Below are positions 33,956 to 44,910 of a DNA stretch of 64,000 nt, piece after piece. The stretch comes from Mercurialis annua (taxonomy: Eukaryota; Streptophyta; Magnoliopsida; Malpighiales; Euphorbiaceae). How positions within the stretch are numbered: the stretch's first letter is position 1; each line of letters starts with the position of its first letter. Location: assembly GCF_937616625.2 (NCBI RefSeq), contig NC_065577.1:1777001-1841000 (forward strand), read 5' to 3'. A program made the position numbers and the translations under genes. The notes beneath the pieces are model-generated. The model saw only the letters and a program-made list of their open reading frames with translations. It was not told the DNA's origin and searched no databases.

Positions 33956-36739
33956 ATGGCTGATTTTCTTGTTTCCAAAGCATTAGATCTGCTGACATCG
34001 GTCATTGTTGGCCAGATAGAGCAAAATGTTAAGCTTGTTTCCGGTGTCAAGAATGAGGTCAAAATGCTTACTAGCAATCTCCAATCCATCCAAGCTGTGC
34101 TCATTGATGCAGAGAAAAGGCAATTGAAGGAGGAAACTGTTAACCTTTGGCTCCGCAAGCTAAAAGACATAACATATGACATCGATGATGTGTTAGACGA
34201 ATGGAGCATTGAAATTCAGAAATCAAAAATCGAGGGAGATGAACATGAATACACTTCCAGGCCTAAAAGGACTAAGGTATGGTCTTTTGTCTTATCCTTC
34301 TGCTTTTGTTTTCGTGAAGTTGGTTTTCGTCGTGATATTGCTGTCAAGATAAGAGAGCTAAATGAAAGTCTAGATGTGATTGCCAAAGAGAAAGAAAGAT
34401 ATAGCTTTTCACTGATAAAAGGCCATGAAAATATCGAACGAGCAATGACTACCTCTGTTATCAATATAGCAGAGGTAAAAGGTAGACATCATGACAAAGT
34501 TGCAGTGATAGACTTGTTGTTGGCTGAGAGTGATCAAAACCCTCATGTCATCTCCATAGTAGGGATGGGAGGGGTTGGCAAAACTACTTTTGCCAAACTA
34601 GTCTACAATGAAGAAATGATAAAAGCTCATTTTGATGTGCAAATATGGGTTTGTGTCTCTGATCCCTTTGATGAGGTTAGGATTGCTAAGGCAATCCTTG
34701 AATCTCTTACAAAATCTACCTCAAATCTTGTTGAATTGCAAAACATTGTACAACAAATTCAACAATGTATTTTAGGAAGAAAGTTTTTACTCGTTCTGGA
34801 TGATGTGTGGAATGAAGATTATCGAAAGTGGGAAGAACTAAAACATTCTTTCGAGTGTGGTGCACCAGGAAGTAAAATTTTGGTCACCACGCGTAAAGAG
34901 GACGTTGCAAAAACTATGGATAGTGTAAATACAATCCAACTTGGACTTTTGTCCGATAAGGAATGTTGGGAGATTTTTACTAACATAGCATTCTTTCAAA
35001 GGTCTAGAAATGAGTGCATAGTTTTAGAAGAAATTGGGAGAAAAATTGTGAGTAGGTGTAAGGGTTTGCCTCTTGCTGTAAAGACGATAGCAAGTCTTTT
35101 GCGCTTTAAAAAGTCTATAAGAGAATGGCAAGATGTGTTAAATAGCGAATCATGGAAATTGAAGGAAGTTGACGAGTGCGTCCTAGCCCCATTGTGGTTA
35201 AGTTATATCGACTTGCCCTCGCCATTGAAACAATGTTTCTCTCACTGTGTCATCTTTCCAAAGGACTACGAGATGAGTAAAAGTGAACTAATTTCTTTGT
35301 GGATTGGTCAAGGTTATATTAGGGCAGCAAATGATAAGAATTTGGAGATGATTGGTGACGAGTATTTCCATAATTTAGTTATGCGCTCTTTCTTCCAAGA
35401 TATTATAGAAATTGGGGAGAACGAATATTTGAGTGATCGAATTTACTGTAAGATGCATGATTTAGTGCATGATTTTGCACAATCTGTCATGAAAAATGAG
35501 TATGGAAGCATAGAGATAAATAGTAACGAAGAACCAAGAATAGATTTCAATCCCATGGAAATACGTCATGTAGGTATTACAGTTGTGGAACATGTCTCTT
35601 TTCCTATTTCCCTTTACAGTTTTAGAAAGTTACGTAGTCTTAAAATTTCGTCGGGAGGAAGCACATCGTTTGGAGTTGCCCTAAGTATTTTATTTAATGA
35701 ATTGTCTTGTTTGAGATCATTGAGTTTAAGAAATTGTGGTATTGTAGAAATCCCATCTAACATAAGTAACTTGATTCATTTGAGGCAGCTTGATTTGTCT
35801 TTTAATGTTTTTGAAGAGTTGCCTGAATCGATATGTAAATTGTATAATTTGCAAGTTTTGGATGTGGAGAGGTGTGGACGTCTAAAATCATTACCTAAAG
35901 GGATAGGAAAACTAATTAATTTGATCTATCTAAATAACTTGGGGACATATGCTTTCATGCCGAAAGTAATAGGGAGGTTGTATGGCTTACAAAGTTTAAC
36001 CAAAATTAATATAAGCCACCATGAAACAATAGAAGCCCCATTATCTCTTAGAGATATAAAAAACTTGAATCAACTTGGTGGATTCATGTTAATAGACTGG
36101 ACGAGACAACATGTGCCAGATGTGGATGTTGAAGACGCTAAGGGAGCGCAGTTAAACGATAAAAAGCATCTCGTTGAATTGTCTTTAAGTTTCAATGATG
36201 AAGTTGGACAAGAATGGAGGAAAAAACAAGATGAAGAGTTATTAGAAGCTTTAGCGCCCCCAACAAGTTTGGAGCATTTAGCGATATGGAATTACCAAGG
36301 AACAAATAAAATCTGTCATGGTCCAAGTTGGATAAAATCATTGATTTGTCTTAAAAGCCTTTTCCTTTATGGATGGAGGAACTGTGAGCAGTTGCCATCG
36401 CTGGGAAAATTACCTTCGCTTGAATACCTTTTCGTAGGTGAATTCGAGAGTTTAAGAGAAGTAGGAGTTGAATTTCTTGGGATGGATCATCATGAGGTGT
36501 CTGATAATGCTGTATTATTCCCCAAATTAACGGAATTACACTTTTCGGACATGAAAGAATGGGAAGAGTGGATCTATGAAGATATCATTGCCGACGAAAG
36601 GGTGAAGAAAAACGACAGCGGTAATGGAATGGAAATAATGCCATGTCTACGATCTTTACATCTCTCGACATGTCCGAAGTTGAGGGTGTTGCCATCTTTT
36701 ATCCTCCAAAATACTTCACTGCAAATAAAAAGATATTGA
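33956..36739 (+). CDS. NLR-B: intact CC-NB-LRR resistance protein homologue
   Basis: A single-exon frame of 927 residues from the conserved ATG at 33956 (MADFLVSK). The frame is open further upstream to 33794, but that part is the promoter in the sister genes. Order: coiled coil (1-150, with DIDDVLDEW); NB-ARC with P-loop GMGGVGKTT (about 203-211), kinase-2 LLVLDDVWN (277), RNBS-B KILVTTR (306), GLPLAVK (369) and KMHDLVHD (499); then irregular LRRs (about 530-920). All nucleotide-binding motifs are intact. Such proteins sit in the cytosol and trigger hypersensitive defence. This is the only uninterrupted copy in the cluster. It is nearly identical to NLR-A through the NB-ARC and more divergent in the LRR, the part usually under diversifying selection. 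Confidence 0.95.
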   Translation: MADFLVSKALDLLTSVIVGQIEQNVKLVSGVKNEVKMLTSNLQSIQAVLIDAEKRQLKEETVNLWLRKLKDITYDIDDVLDEWSIEIQKSKIEGDEHEYTSRPKRTKVWSFVLSFCFCFREVGFRRDIAVKIRELNESLDVIAKEKERYSFSLIKGHENIERAMTTSVINIAEVKGRHHDKVAVIDLLLAESDQNPHVISIVGMGGVGKTTFAKLVYNEEMIKAHFDVQIWVCVSDPFDEVRIAKAILESLTKSTSNLVELQNIVQQIQQCILGRKFLLVLDDVWNEDYRKWEELKHSFECGAPGSKILVTTRKEDVAKTMDSVNTIQLGLLSDKECWEIFTNIAFFQRSRNECIVLEEIGRKIVSRCKGLPLAVKTIASLLRFKKSIREWQDVLNSESWKLKEVDECVLAPLWLSYIDLPSPLKQCFSHCVIFPKDYEMSKSELISLWIGQGYIRAANDKNLEMIGDEYFHNLVMRSFFQDIIEIGENEYLSDRIYCKMHDLVHDFAQSVMKNEYGSIEINSNEEPRIDFNPMEIRHVGITVVEHVSFPISLYSFRKLRSLKISSGGSTSFGVALSILFNELSCLRSLSLRNCGIVEIPSNISNLIHLRQLDLSFNVFEELPESICKLYNLQVLDVERCGRLKSLPKGIGKLINLIYLNNLGTYAFMPKVIGRLYGLQSLTKINISHHETIEAPLSLRDIKNLNQLGGFMLIDWTRQHVPDVDVEDAKGAQLNDKKHLVELSLSFNDEVGQEWRKKQDEELLEALAPPTSLEHLAIWNYQGTNKICHGPSWIKSLICLKSLFLYGWRNCEQLPSLGKLPSLEYLFVGEFESLREVGVEFLGMDHHEVSDNAVLFPKLTELHFSDMKEWEEWIYEDIIADERVKKNDSGNGMEIMPCLRSLHLSTCPKLRVLPSFILQNTSLQIKRY

Positions 36740-38039
36740 GCAAGCTTGTGGAATAAGTATGTATATATGAAGGCAAGGTTGGTATAGTTTCTTCTCCTTT
36801 TTGTTTTTTATTTTGAAGTTAATGAAACAATATTTTTTAACATATCCATTTATATTCAATTCATCAAACTACAGTCTTTCAGAATGTATTAGTATTTAAA
36901 ATAATATGAAACAAGTTTGGTACTTACTAGTTATAATTTTTTATTTGCAGCCAAAGAGTTACCATCTGCACCAATTGTCATTGTTGTCTGCTACTGATTG
37001 CATATTCTTATTGGCAAGAATTAAGAATGTTTTTAATTATTTTAATATTTTCATGCTATTTTTTAGTGTTTATGAGAATCTATTATCTATTTCTTTTTTC
37101 AATTTATATTCCTTTCATATTACTTTATGCACTGTACTTTCTTGAAATTTATTAACCAAACTGCTAATTTTATGCATCATTTAAGGAGAACTTTTCGACC
37201 ATTGTTTTCACACTAAAGATGCAATCAAATTGCAAAATGTTGCGATTATCTTATAAAAATTGTTGTAAATAGCTCGACTCTCTAAGAGAATGTGCATAAG
37301 GAATTCCGCATCTCGGCTTTCTTGCCTGCCAACGATGGTCCATGGAGTGGCAAGTGATGGCTATGCTGCTTCTGATATCTTGAATATCGGAAAGGTCTTG
37401 CTCGATATTTTGTTTAATGCCAAGGTATATAACGTAACTCTCGCATTGTGAAGTTAATTTGATTTTTATATCATTATTATGAATAACAAGGTGCAAATTT
37501 ATTGCATCGTTTAACTCCTCTTGCTGCAGCAGGTGGTACCCAAAATGCTAGAACCGCATGCTCTCCATTTATTGGGTTGTTGTTCCTTCCACCAATCACA
37601 AACTAGTATCGATTCTCGACGAGCAATTAAGTTGCGGATTCTTTCTGTAGGCTCGTCATAATCTACAAGTAACAGCATTGCTACTACATCCACAACAGAT
37701 GCAGTGACTTGCTTCCTCGATAAGTAATTGATCGGCGCATTTCATGAAATTGGCTCGATCCAAGAATGTTAATATTATTACAAGCAAAATTCTGACATAT
37801 ACTGAAACCAGTTGAATTTTCATGGCTTGTAATTTGCTTTATGTTTTTTGTTCTGCTTTGGTGTGAGATAATATATTAAGCATTGGGTTGTAATTTTATC
37901 AGAAAAGGCTTGCATATCCTTGTTAAATTTGTATTCATTGAGAGAATTTCTTGTATGTTATTTTTAGTGAATCTCATTTGAAAATTTGAATTTGGTTAAC
38001 AATTCAACAAGTGATTGTAAAATAATGACAGCTAGCTTA
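36740..38039 (+). other. NLR-B downstream flank
   Basis: Blocks match other NLR flanks. 36780-36840 matches the 3' ends of NLR-A and NLR-C. 36950-37030 (AAAGAGTTACCATCTGCA) matches 15900-15990 and 44774-44860. 37420-37500 matches 44690-44770. 37630-37790 matches the retrotransposon target site in reverse. 37880-38030 matches 46190-46340. Splice-like borders (TGCAG before CCAAAGAG; TGCAGCAG near 37530) suggest 3' untranslated exons or a lost neighbouring gene. On the minus strand, 37511-37693 reads a frame with DYDEPTER, which I do not recognise. Confidence 0.5.
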
Positions 38040-38047
38040 TCAGAAAT

Positions 38048-38913
38048 GGCCTAATTACTTAAAAAACCTCCACCTTATAATATTTTTCGTTTATACCATG
38101 ATCTAGGAAAAAAATTCATTTGTACCTTTTTTTTGATTTTTCGTTTTCATCTCTACCTCGAAGTACTAAATTGATCTCTTTTCATGTGCAAAAAAGACTA
38201 AAATAATGCTTCATATTTATCTACTATTCTAATTACATATTAATATTATTAATTATATAAAAATACCTTCTTCTCTTAAAAATTCAATTGATAATAAATA
38301 TTTAATTTATATTAATTAATATAATTATTTTAAATCAAAATCGTAAAAAAATTAATATTTACATAAAATAAAATAATTTATATTTTTAAAAAGAAAATTG
38401 CGGGCTCCTCTCTAAAGAAGGAGCAGCTCGCTGCTCCTCGATGGTAGGAAAGAGCAGATCCGCTCCTTCCTCCATGGGAGAAAAGAGCAGCTTCTTCCTC
38501 CATGGGAGGAAGAAGCAGCTCGGCTCCTTCCTCCCATGGAAGAAAGAGAGCTCGTGGAAGGAGGAGCATCAAAATTTAAAAAATTATCTTTTTCAAAAAA
38601 TTTAATTTTAAGTTAAAAATATTCTTTTAAATAATTTAATTTTTTTAATAAAATATTTAAAAATAATGAATTATAGGATATATTTGTATATTTTTACAGT
38701 TAGAGGATTTATTTGTATTTTTTTCAAATAAGCCCTTTTATTTAGTTGTTATTAGCATTTTAATCCTTAAATTATTTAAATTGTCAATTGTATCTTTTTC
38801 GAGGTAGAGACGAAAACAAAAAATCAAAAAAATGGTACATATGAACTTTTTCCTAGGTCAGAGTATAAACGAAAAAATATTATAAGGTGAGGTTTTTTTA
38901 AGTAATTAAGCCT
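38048..38913. mobile_element. Mutator-type foldback MITE, copy 2
   Basis: A sister of 14472-15342. The termini GGCCTAATTACTTAAAAAA and complement are about 120 bp long. The flanks ATCAGAAAT (38039-38047) and GTCAGAAAT (38914-38922) match at 8 of 9 bases. The centre (38400-38570) again carries inverted GGAAGGAGGAGC-type units. The minus frame at 38378-38572 is repeat-derived. Confidence 0.85.
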
Positions 38914-38922
38914 GTCAGAAAT

Positions 38923-39325
38923 GGTGGCCAAATTGCCATATTATGATGCAATTTTCAATCTCAGACCCAAATTAATCATTATAAAAATTTCATATCAATA
39001 ACCAAAATAATTATTTAATTTGTTCAATTATTTCGGATAATCAAATAACTAAATTTCAATAATAAATGTGTCATCAAACATGGTGGCATAAGCAGTGGCG
39101 GAACCAGAAATCTTTTTCAGTCCGGGCTTAATGATATATATAAATAATAAGTATTATGGGAGGGAAACAATGCAACCCTTTAAAATATAATAATTATTGA
39201 CTGATAAATTGATAATTATTTTTTATAAAACATAATCTCATAAATTATTAAAAATGAAACATGCGATTGATTTAATTTTAATTAAATATTATTTTTTAAA
39301 ATGAATTAATTAAATTAGAGAATCG
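38923..39325. other. AT-rich intergenic DNA
   Basis: Nothing recognised. It continues the NLR-flank sequence interrupted by the MITE. Confidence 0.4.
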
Positions 39326-39334
39326 TATTTATAA

Positions 39335-39623
39335 GGGTTAAATACAAATTTATACACCAATTTTGACCTAATTTGCAATTACAACATAAACTTTGAAACT
39401 TGGCAATGTCAGTAACCAACTTTACACTTTTGGCAAATCGATACACCAAACTCAAAAAACACTAACGTGGACATTGTAATAAACCGCTATTTGTCGTTTT
39501 ATGATTGTTTGGTGTACCAATTTGCCAAGAAATGAAAGTTGGTTATCGACATTGACAAGTTTAAAAATTTATGTTGTAATTGCAAATTAGATCAAAGTTG
39601 GTGTATGAATTTGCATTTAATCC
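39335..39623. mobile_element. Mutator-type foldback MITE (289 bp)
   Basis: Arms of about 130 bp run nearly the whole length (GGGTTAAATACAAATTTATA and complement). A perfect 9-bp duplication, TATTTATAA, lies at 39326-39334 and 39624-39632. Confidence 0.9.
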
Positions 39624-39940
39624 TATTTATAATTTTTTTAAATAAATTTCAATTCCAGTTTGTTTCGGTAACCTTTATCCCACAAAATTAAACCCATAAA
39701 TGTTAATTTTCGTTAATATTTTAGTCATTTCATTCAGTTTTACTGTTAGTCAACTAAGTTTTTTTTTTTTGCCGAAAAAAAAAGTAAATTATAAATTATT
39801 TAAAGATTAAATAAACAATTCAAAGGCAAAAAAAAAAACAGAGAGCTTTTAAAACAGAACATTCGAGCCCTAATGTAGCAGCTCATTTCTTGACGTGCAA
39901 GCTTTGTTATATGGGTTACTGCCTACTCTCTTTATGTACT

Positions 39941-40278
39941 AGGAAGACTCTAAAATTGCACTCTAACTGTTCGATAAAATGCGTCTTTAAAATCTTGATT
40001 CTCTAATTAGAGATGAAACTTTGAAATGAAACTTTTAAATTTAAATATGCATGCATGCAAAGACAGAGTTGGAAATTTTAGTATGGGGGCTCGTTTGTAA
40101 AAGTTTAAATTTAATAACTCTATTTCCCAATCCTTTAATTTATTTATTTTTGGTTGGTCTGAGATCATAAGCTCAAATGTTCTTCAATTATTGTTTGCTG
40201 GGAAAACTCTAAAAATTGCACTCCAAGTGTTCGATAAAATGCGTCTGTAGAATCTGGATTCTGTAATTAGAGATGACT
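39941..40278. repeat. Direct repeat upstream of NLR-C
   Basis: Two copies of about 80 bp (39941-40020 and 40201-40278) share TTGCACTC, GTTCGATAAAATGCGTCT and TAATTAGAGATGA. Related sequence lies at 33520 and 50714 upstream of NLR-B and NLR-D, so this is promoter-distal flank shared by the family. The surrounding 39633-40550 holds no gene. Confidence 0.6.
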
Positions 40279-40557
40279 TTACTTAACTTTAGTTCTTTGG
40301 GTAGAAGAGAATTTGAATGATTATTCTTTTAAGCTAAAAGCAAAACTATGGCATGAAGAAAAGATTATCCCTTTAGTATATCAAATTATTTTATTTGTTT
40401 TAAAGCAAATTTAATGTTTATATGCTAAAGGCAGCATCAAAGAAATCTTTAACTTTGGCATTAAGATCAAGAATGTTTATATATGCCAAAATCATAACTA
40501 AAGTGATTCATTGCTTTGGCATTAAGTGATTAGAATTTTCCTTAGCTTTCTTGCATT

Positions 40558-40564
40558 ATAAATG
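40558..40564 (+). promoter_or_regulatory. NLR-C TATA box
   Basis: TATAAAT, 84-90 bp upstream of the ATG at 40648, within the CTTGCATTATAAATGTG block conserved among the NLR copies. Confidence 0.55.
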
Positions 40565-40647
40565 TGAATGCAAGTGTCTGAATTATCATCACAGCTACAA
40601 TATATATACTTGTAATCATCTTCAATTTCTATTCTTTTCCTTTGAAT

Positions 40648-43435
40648 ATGACTGATTTTCTTGTTTCCAAAGCTTTAGATCTGCTGACAACAGTCACTGT
40701 TGGCCAGATAGAGCACAATGTTAAGCTTGTTTTTGGTGTCAAGAATGAGGTCAAAATGCTTACTAGCAATCTGCAATCCATCCAAGCTGTGCTCGTTGAT
40801 GCGGAGAACAGGCAACTGAAGGAGGAAATTGTTAAGCTTTGGCTCCGCAAGCTAAAAAACATAACATATGACATTGATGATGTGTTGGATGAGTGGAACA
40901 CTGAAATTCTGAAATCAAAAGTCGAGGGAGATGAACATGAAAATGCTTTGAAACCTAAAAGGATTAAGGTATGGCCTTTTGTCTTATCCTTCTGCTTTTG
41001 TTTTCGTGAAGTTAGTTTTCGCCGTAATATTGCTGTCAAGATAAGAGAGCTAAATGAAAGTCTAGATGTGATTGCCAAAGAAAAAGAAAGATATAGTTTT
41101 TCATTGATAAAAGGCCATGAAAACATTGAACGAGTAATGACTACCTCTTTCATCAATATAGCAGAGGTAAAAGGTAGACATCATGATAAAATTGCATTGA
41201 TAGACTTGTTGTTGGCAAAAAGTGAACAAAACCCTCATGTCATCTCTATAGTAGGGATGGGGGGGGGGGGGGGGGGGTTGGCAAAACAACTTTTGCCAAA
41301 CTAGTCTACAACGAAAAAAGGATAAAAGCTCGTTTTGATGCACAAATATGGGTTTGTGTCTCTGATCCCTTTGATGTGATTAGGATTGCTAATGCAATCC
41401 TTGAATCTCTTACAAAACCAAACTCAATTCTTGTTGAATTGCAAAACATTGTAAAAGAAATTCAACATATTTTAGGAAAAAGGTTTTTACTTGTTCTAGA
41501 TGATGTGTGGAACGAAGACTATAGAAAATGGGAACAACTAAAATCTTTTATCGAATGTGGTGCACCAGGAAGTAAAATTTTGGTCACCACTCGTAAGGAG
41601 GTTGTTGCAAGAACAATGGATAGTGTAAATATAATCAAACTTAGACTTTTGTCCGACAAGGAATGTTGGGAGATATTTACTAATGTTGCATTTTTCCAAA
41701 GGCCTACTAATGACTGTGTAGTTTTAGAAGAGATTGGGAGAAAAATTGTGAGTAAGTGTAAGGGTTTGCCTCTTGCTGTAAAGACGATAGCAAGCCTTTT
41801 GCGCTTTAAGAAGTCTAGAAGAGAGTGGCAAGATGTGTTAAATAGTGAATCATGGCAACTGAAGAAAGTTGAAGAGTGTGTCTTAGCCCCATTGTGGTTA
41901 AGTTACATCGACTTGCCCTCGCCATTAAAACAATGTTTCTCTCATTGTGTCATCTTTCCAAAGGACTACAACATGGGTAAAAGTGAACTAATTACTTTAT
42001 GGATTGGTCAAGGTTATATTAGCGCAGCAAATGATAAGAATTTGGAGGTGATTGGTGAAGAGTATTTCTATAATTTAGTTATGCGCTCTTTCTTCCAAGA
42101 TATTGAAGAAAAGAAGGAATTCCAACTTTCGGGTGATATCATTTTTTGTAAGATGCATGATTTAGTGCACGATTTTGCACAATTTCTCATGAAAAATGAG
42201 TATTGCAGCATAGAGGTAAATTGTCATGAAGAACCAAGAATAGATTTCGATCCTCTAGAAGTACGTCATCTTGATATTAAACTTGGAGAACGAGTCCCTT
42301 TTCCTGTTTCCCTTTATACGTTTACAAGGTTACGCAGTCTTAGAATTTCGTCATGGAGAAGCTCTTCATTTAGAGTTGCCTTAAGTATCATCTTTAATGA
42401 ATTGTCTTGTTTGAGATCATTGAGCTTAGATGATTGTGGTATTTTAGATATCCCATCTAACATAAGTAACTTGATTCATTTGAGGCATCTTGATTTGTCT
42501 AGTAATAATTTTAAGTATTTGCCTGAAACAATATGTAAATTGTATAATTTGCATGTTTTGGATGTGCAATGTTGTGGGAGTCAGATATCATTTCCTAAAG
42601 GGATAGAAAAACTAATTAATTTGGTCAATCTAAATAACTCTGGGAATACTGAATTCTTGCCAAAAGAAATAGGGAGATTAAATGGCTTACAAAGTTTAGG
42701 GAAAATTAATATTAGTCACCATGAAAGTGGAGAAGCAACATTATCTCTTAGAGATATAAAAAACCTGAATCAACTTGGTGGAGTCTTGTTCATAAATTGG
42801 AGGAGACAACATGTGCTAGATGTGGAAGATGCTAAGGCGGCACAATTAAAGGATAAAAAGCATCTAGTTAGATTGATTTTAAGTTTTGATTTTGAAGTTG
42901 AAGAATGGAGGAAAAAACACGATGAAGAGTTATTAGAAGCTTTAGCACCATTTCCAGCAAATTTGGAATATTTATATATAGAGTATTACCAAGGAACCAA
43001 TAAAATATGTTATGGTCCAAGCTGGATGAACTCACTGATTTGTCTTAAAAAACTTCATCTTTATGGATGGAAGTACTGCGAGCAATTTCCATCGTTGGGA
43101 ACATCACCTTCGCTTGAGTACCTAATCCTCGAAAGGTTTGAGAGTTTGAAAAAAGTAGGAGTTGAATTTCTTTGGAAGGATCTTCATGAAGTTTCTGATA
43201 ATACTGCATTATTCCCCAAATTGATAGACTTACGATTTATAGATATGTACAAATGGGAAGAGTGGACCGATGAAGATATATCATTAGCGACGAATGGATG
43301 AGGAAAAGCAAGAATGATAATGAAATAAAAATAATGCCATGTCTAAGCTTTTTACTGCTTAATGGATGCCATAAGATTGATGTGTTGCCATCTTTTATTC
43401 TCCAAAAGACTTCACTCGAAATTGTAAGAGTATAA
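40648..43435 (+). pseudogene. NLR-C: CC-NB-LRR homologue broken in the P-loop
   Basis: ATG at 40648 (MTDFLVSK). The first frame ends at 41304, just after a run of 19 G (41259-41277) that replaces the 8 bases GGGAGGGG of NLR-B. The net gain is 11 bases, so the frame shifts inside the P-loop. After the run the correct frame resumes (VGKTTFAKLVYN) and stays open to 43301 through kinase-2, RNBS-B, GLPLAVK, KMHDLVHD and LRRs. A second break at about 43279, a two-base AT gain in ATATATC, causes the 43301 stop. The last LRR block continues in another frame to TAA 43433-43435. If the true G count differs by a few bases, the first break would vanish but extra glycines would remain. Confidence 0.88.
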
Positions 43436-44910
43436 GTATCTACGTACAAAGGCCAGGTTGGTTGCTTCTTCTTCTTTTGTTTTCTATTTTGAAATTAATG
43501 AAACGATATTCTCTAACTGTTTACTCCTTTGAGGTTTCAAGGCAATTTAAAATTGGATGCATGTATAGCTCATGAACAATGGAAAAAGCCGAGACAACCT
43601 ATTTAGCTTGCGAACTTTGAGGATATAGGTGTGTGATAATTATTTATAATCTTTACTCTTATTTATCATGCCTTTTCTGAATAAGTTTCTTCTATTTTGT
43701 AAGTCTGAAAGTCTAAAAAAATTCTGATTTTTTTCAGCTGTCTGCATATCTGTCTATATTATGATCATCAAACTATTATTTTTGACTTTTTATTAGTACT
43801 TAAAATGTTATGGAATAAGTTTAGTGTATGCAGCCAAAGAGTTACCATCCGATTTATATTATTTTTGACTTTTCATTAGTACTTAATATTGAATCGAATT
43901 TGTTCTTTTCAAAACCGAACTGAATCAGATTTTATATTGATGTAAAAAGTTCTGAACAAAACCTGTCAGCTTGGTTGGTTTTTTAAGCTCCGTTTGAACG
44001 AAAATAGAACTGAAGTTTCTGAATGTCTAAAAAAAATTGACATGAATTTGTCAGTTCGTTCGACACGCTTCTAAAAGCTCCGCAGCTTGACATATGCTGA
44101 TACTAGGCTGTATTTTGTTTTATGGCAGCGGTAGTAAATGGTGTAGCTTGCAAGGATGCAAAGATGGTTGAAGCCAATGACTTCTTCTTGTTCAACATAT
44201 ATGTGTGCGCCTGAAAGGCTTCGAGTTTATTTCTGTGTTTAAACTTTTTATTTTTTGTTTTCAAGATTGAATTTTATGTAATGATTTGTTTGTTTAACTT
44301 TATGTATTTGCATTAAGAGAAGTCTATCTTAATTGGTGAATGTCAATGGAATTTAACTAGTACTATTAAGAGAATTATAGATTCATGTTGTTGCAGGTAT
44401 TATCTGCTTCTAATCTTGAATATTGGATAGTTTTTGAACAATAGATCATCCCGGCCTCTGAATTTGTGCGTCTGAGTCAATCAAGGATAATACTCTTTAT
44501 TTTTAGGGACAAAATTAGGTTATCCCGGTCTCCGAACTTGCTCATTATTTTCAATTAAATTTTTATTTGATATAAAAATAGAGTCTATTGTCCTTAATTG
44601 ATTAAAATAACCAAGTTAATTAATCCCGATGCATAAATTCAGTGACCAAAATGATCCTTTGCTCGAAAGTTTTTTTTCCATATTCGCTGTAATGCCAAGG
44701 TATAAGTGACACAATTCTCATATTGTGAAATTAATTTGGATTTTCATATGATTAATTAAGACTAACAAGTTTGTTACCATCTGCATCCACTGTCAATATT
44801 GTCTGCTACTGATTACATATTCTTACTGGAAAGAATTCAAAAGGATTCATATGCCTATAATAATTTCTTAAGGATGTTTATGATTATGTTAATATTTTCA
44901 TGATATTTTT
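43436..44910 (+). other. NLR-C downstream flank
   Basis: No gene was identified. Blocks at 43832, 43890-44150, 44390-44760 and 44774-44860 match the flanks of NLR-B or the isolated flank copy at 22310-23480. A degenerate AACCGAACTGAA-rich stretch at 43890-44060 resembles a hAT remnant. Confidence 0.5.

Noticed and set aside
36906..37145. 79-codon frame downstream of NLR-B
   Set aside because: It lies in AT-rich flank, and the matching blocks in the other NLR copies do not keep it open.
43890..44080. Possible second hAT MITE from AACCGAACTGAA repeats (also 22505-22735)
   Set aside because: Only one possible TAGGGGTG end was seen (22505) and no target duplication. It was kept as part of the shared NLR flank.
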